NCBI GenBank assembly: GCA_025965395.1
Contig: JAOPXA010000084.1
Coordinates: forward strand, 1-5,110
Length of the DNA stretch: 5,110 bases
DNA from: Nocardioidaceae bacterium
Lineage (GTDB): Bacteria; Actinomycetota; Actinomycetes; Propionibacteriales; Nocardioidaceae
Direction: 5' to 3'
Of this stretch, positions 4,509 to 5,110 are shown one piece after another. A model generated the notes under the pieces. The model saw only the letters and a program-made list of their open reading frames with translations, was not told the origin of the DNA and ran no database searches. Position 1 is the first letter of the stretch, and each line of letters starts with the position of its first letter. Both the position numbers and the translations under genes were made by a program.

Positions 4509-5110
4509 AAGGCCGAATCCTTCTTCTTGCTGGGATCCCTGCGCGTGACGATGAGGCTCGCCGCAGCGGTCACGGCCAACGTCACCACGATCACACCGAG
4601 GCTCAACAACGTCGGGATCTCCCAGACCTCCACGTGCTCGCCGCCGTTGATGAACGGCAACTCGTTCTCGTGCAACGCGTGGAGCACGAGTTTGACGCCG
4701 ATGAACGCGAGGATGAACGCAAGTCCGTACGAGAGATAGATCAGTCGGTTGACCAGATCCCCAAGGAGGAAGTACAGCTGCCGCAACCCCATGAGAGCGA
4801 ACACGTTGGCCGTAAAGACTAGGTAAGGCTCTTGCGTGAGACCGAAGATCGCGGGGATCGAATCGAGCGCGAACAGAAGGTCGGTCGTGCCGAGCGAGAT
4901 AATCACCAAGAACATCGGGGTGACGACGCGTTTGCCGTTCTCGCGGACGATCAGCTTGAGCCCGTCCCACTTTTCGGACACGGTGACGTGCTTGCGGGCG
5001 AAGCGGACGACGGCGTTGTCGCCGTCGTCGGAGTGGTCGTCGTCCTTCGTCAGGGTGTAAGCGGTGTAGACCAAGAACGCCCCGAAGATGTAGAAGATCC
5101 AGGAGAAGTT
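4505..5110 (-). CDS. TerC/Alx family integral membrane protein, 5' end missing
   Basis: This is the C-terminal 201 residues of a membrane protein; the reading frame is open to the window edge, so the true start lies outside. Full-length relatives are about 320-340 residues, so the first 120-140 are missing. The hallmark GTTDLLFALDSIPAIFGLT (74-92 of the fragment) carries the conserved acidic pair D77 and D83, and TANVFALMGLRQLYFLL (100-116) follows, as in TerC/Alx/YkoY proteins. About five membrane segments are visible (roughly 3-19, 64-90, 97-117, 123-147, 166-188), with an Asp/His-rich loop (23-31) and a Lys-rich tail. Family knowledge: members export Mn2+ and related metals, some aid metalation of secreted proteins, and the name comes from tellurite resistance loci. 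Metal export is the likeliest role here. The TTG at 5074 is an internal Leu, not the start. No other ter genes are visible. The stop overlaps that of the permease gene. Confidence 0.92.
   Translation of the reverse strand, partial: NFSWIFYIFGAFLVYTAYTLTKDDDHSDDGDNAVVRFARKHVTVSEKWDGLKLIVRENGKRVVTPMFLVIISLGTTDLLFALDSIPAIFGLTQEPYLVFTANVFALMGLRQLYFLLGDLVNRLIYLSYGLAFILAFIGVKLVLHALHENELPFINGGEHVEVWEIPTLLSLGVIVVTLAVTAAASLIVTRRDPSKKKDSAF

Noticed and set aside
3156..4970. A 604-codon open frame on the minus strand covering most of the permease gene and the TerC gene
   Set aside because: Its translation is a low-complexity mix of Asp, Arg, His, Gly and Glu with no domain, typical of the antisense frame of a GC-rich gene. 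It lies opposite the well-supported permease and out of frame on the TerC strand.

Overview
The window is GC-rich DNA, probably from an actinobacterium (Actinomycetota). The signs are strong G/C use at third codon positions, GTG starts, actinobacterial-type leaderless promoter signals (TANNNT just upstream of the start codon), and a TerC fragment and a bacterial class I P450 that read like those of Nocardioidaceae or Streptomyces relatives. The phylum is an inference with moderate confidence. The genus cannot be told from this sequence.

Layout: (1) Bases 1-96 are a short regulatory stretch with a C/CCA-rich tract and an imperfect tandem repeat of 21-bp period. They lead into a small SRPBCC-fold protein (97-507, +). 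(2) Three genes follow on the minus strand. In transcription order they are a cytochrome P450 (2985-1705), a metallo-beta-lactamase-fold hydrolase of the glyoxalase II-like type (1646-993) and a GNAT acetyltransferase (944-504). The gaps are 58 and 48 bp, so they could form one transcription unit, but the hydrolase also has its own upstream repeat element. (3) A 104-bp divergent intergenic region (2986-3089) with several small dyads separates the P450 from an APC-superfamily amino acid permease (3090-4508, +). (4) The 3' part of a TerC/Alx-family membrane protein (4505-5110, -) runs off the right edge.

How they may work together: no textbook pathway is evident. The P450, hydrolase and acetyltransferase are all small-molecule-modifying enzymes and may be co-expressed. 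The permease is divergently expressed from the same control region as the P450, so uptake or export of a substrate could be co-regulated with its oxidation; this is inference. No ferredoxin or reductase partner for the P450 is in the window.

The most unusual signal is a shared cis element. A pair of GAGTCGYYTACG-like 12-mers exactly 21 bp apart lies directly upstream of the SRPBCC gene and, on the other strand, directly upstream of the hydrolase gene. The two elements agree at 27 of 35 aligned positions by hand count. Both convergent gene pairs overlap by exactly 4 bp at their stop codons, leaving no room for intergenic terminators. I see no tRNA or rRNA genes, insertion sequences, CRISPR arrays or phage genes.
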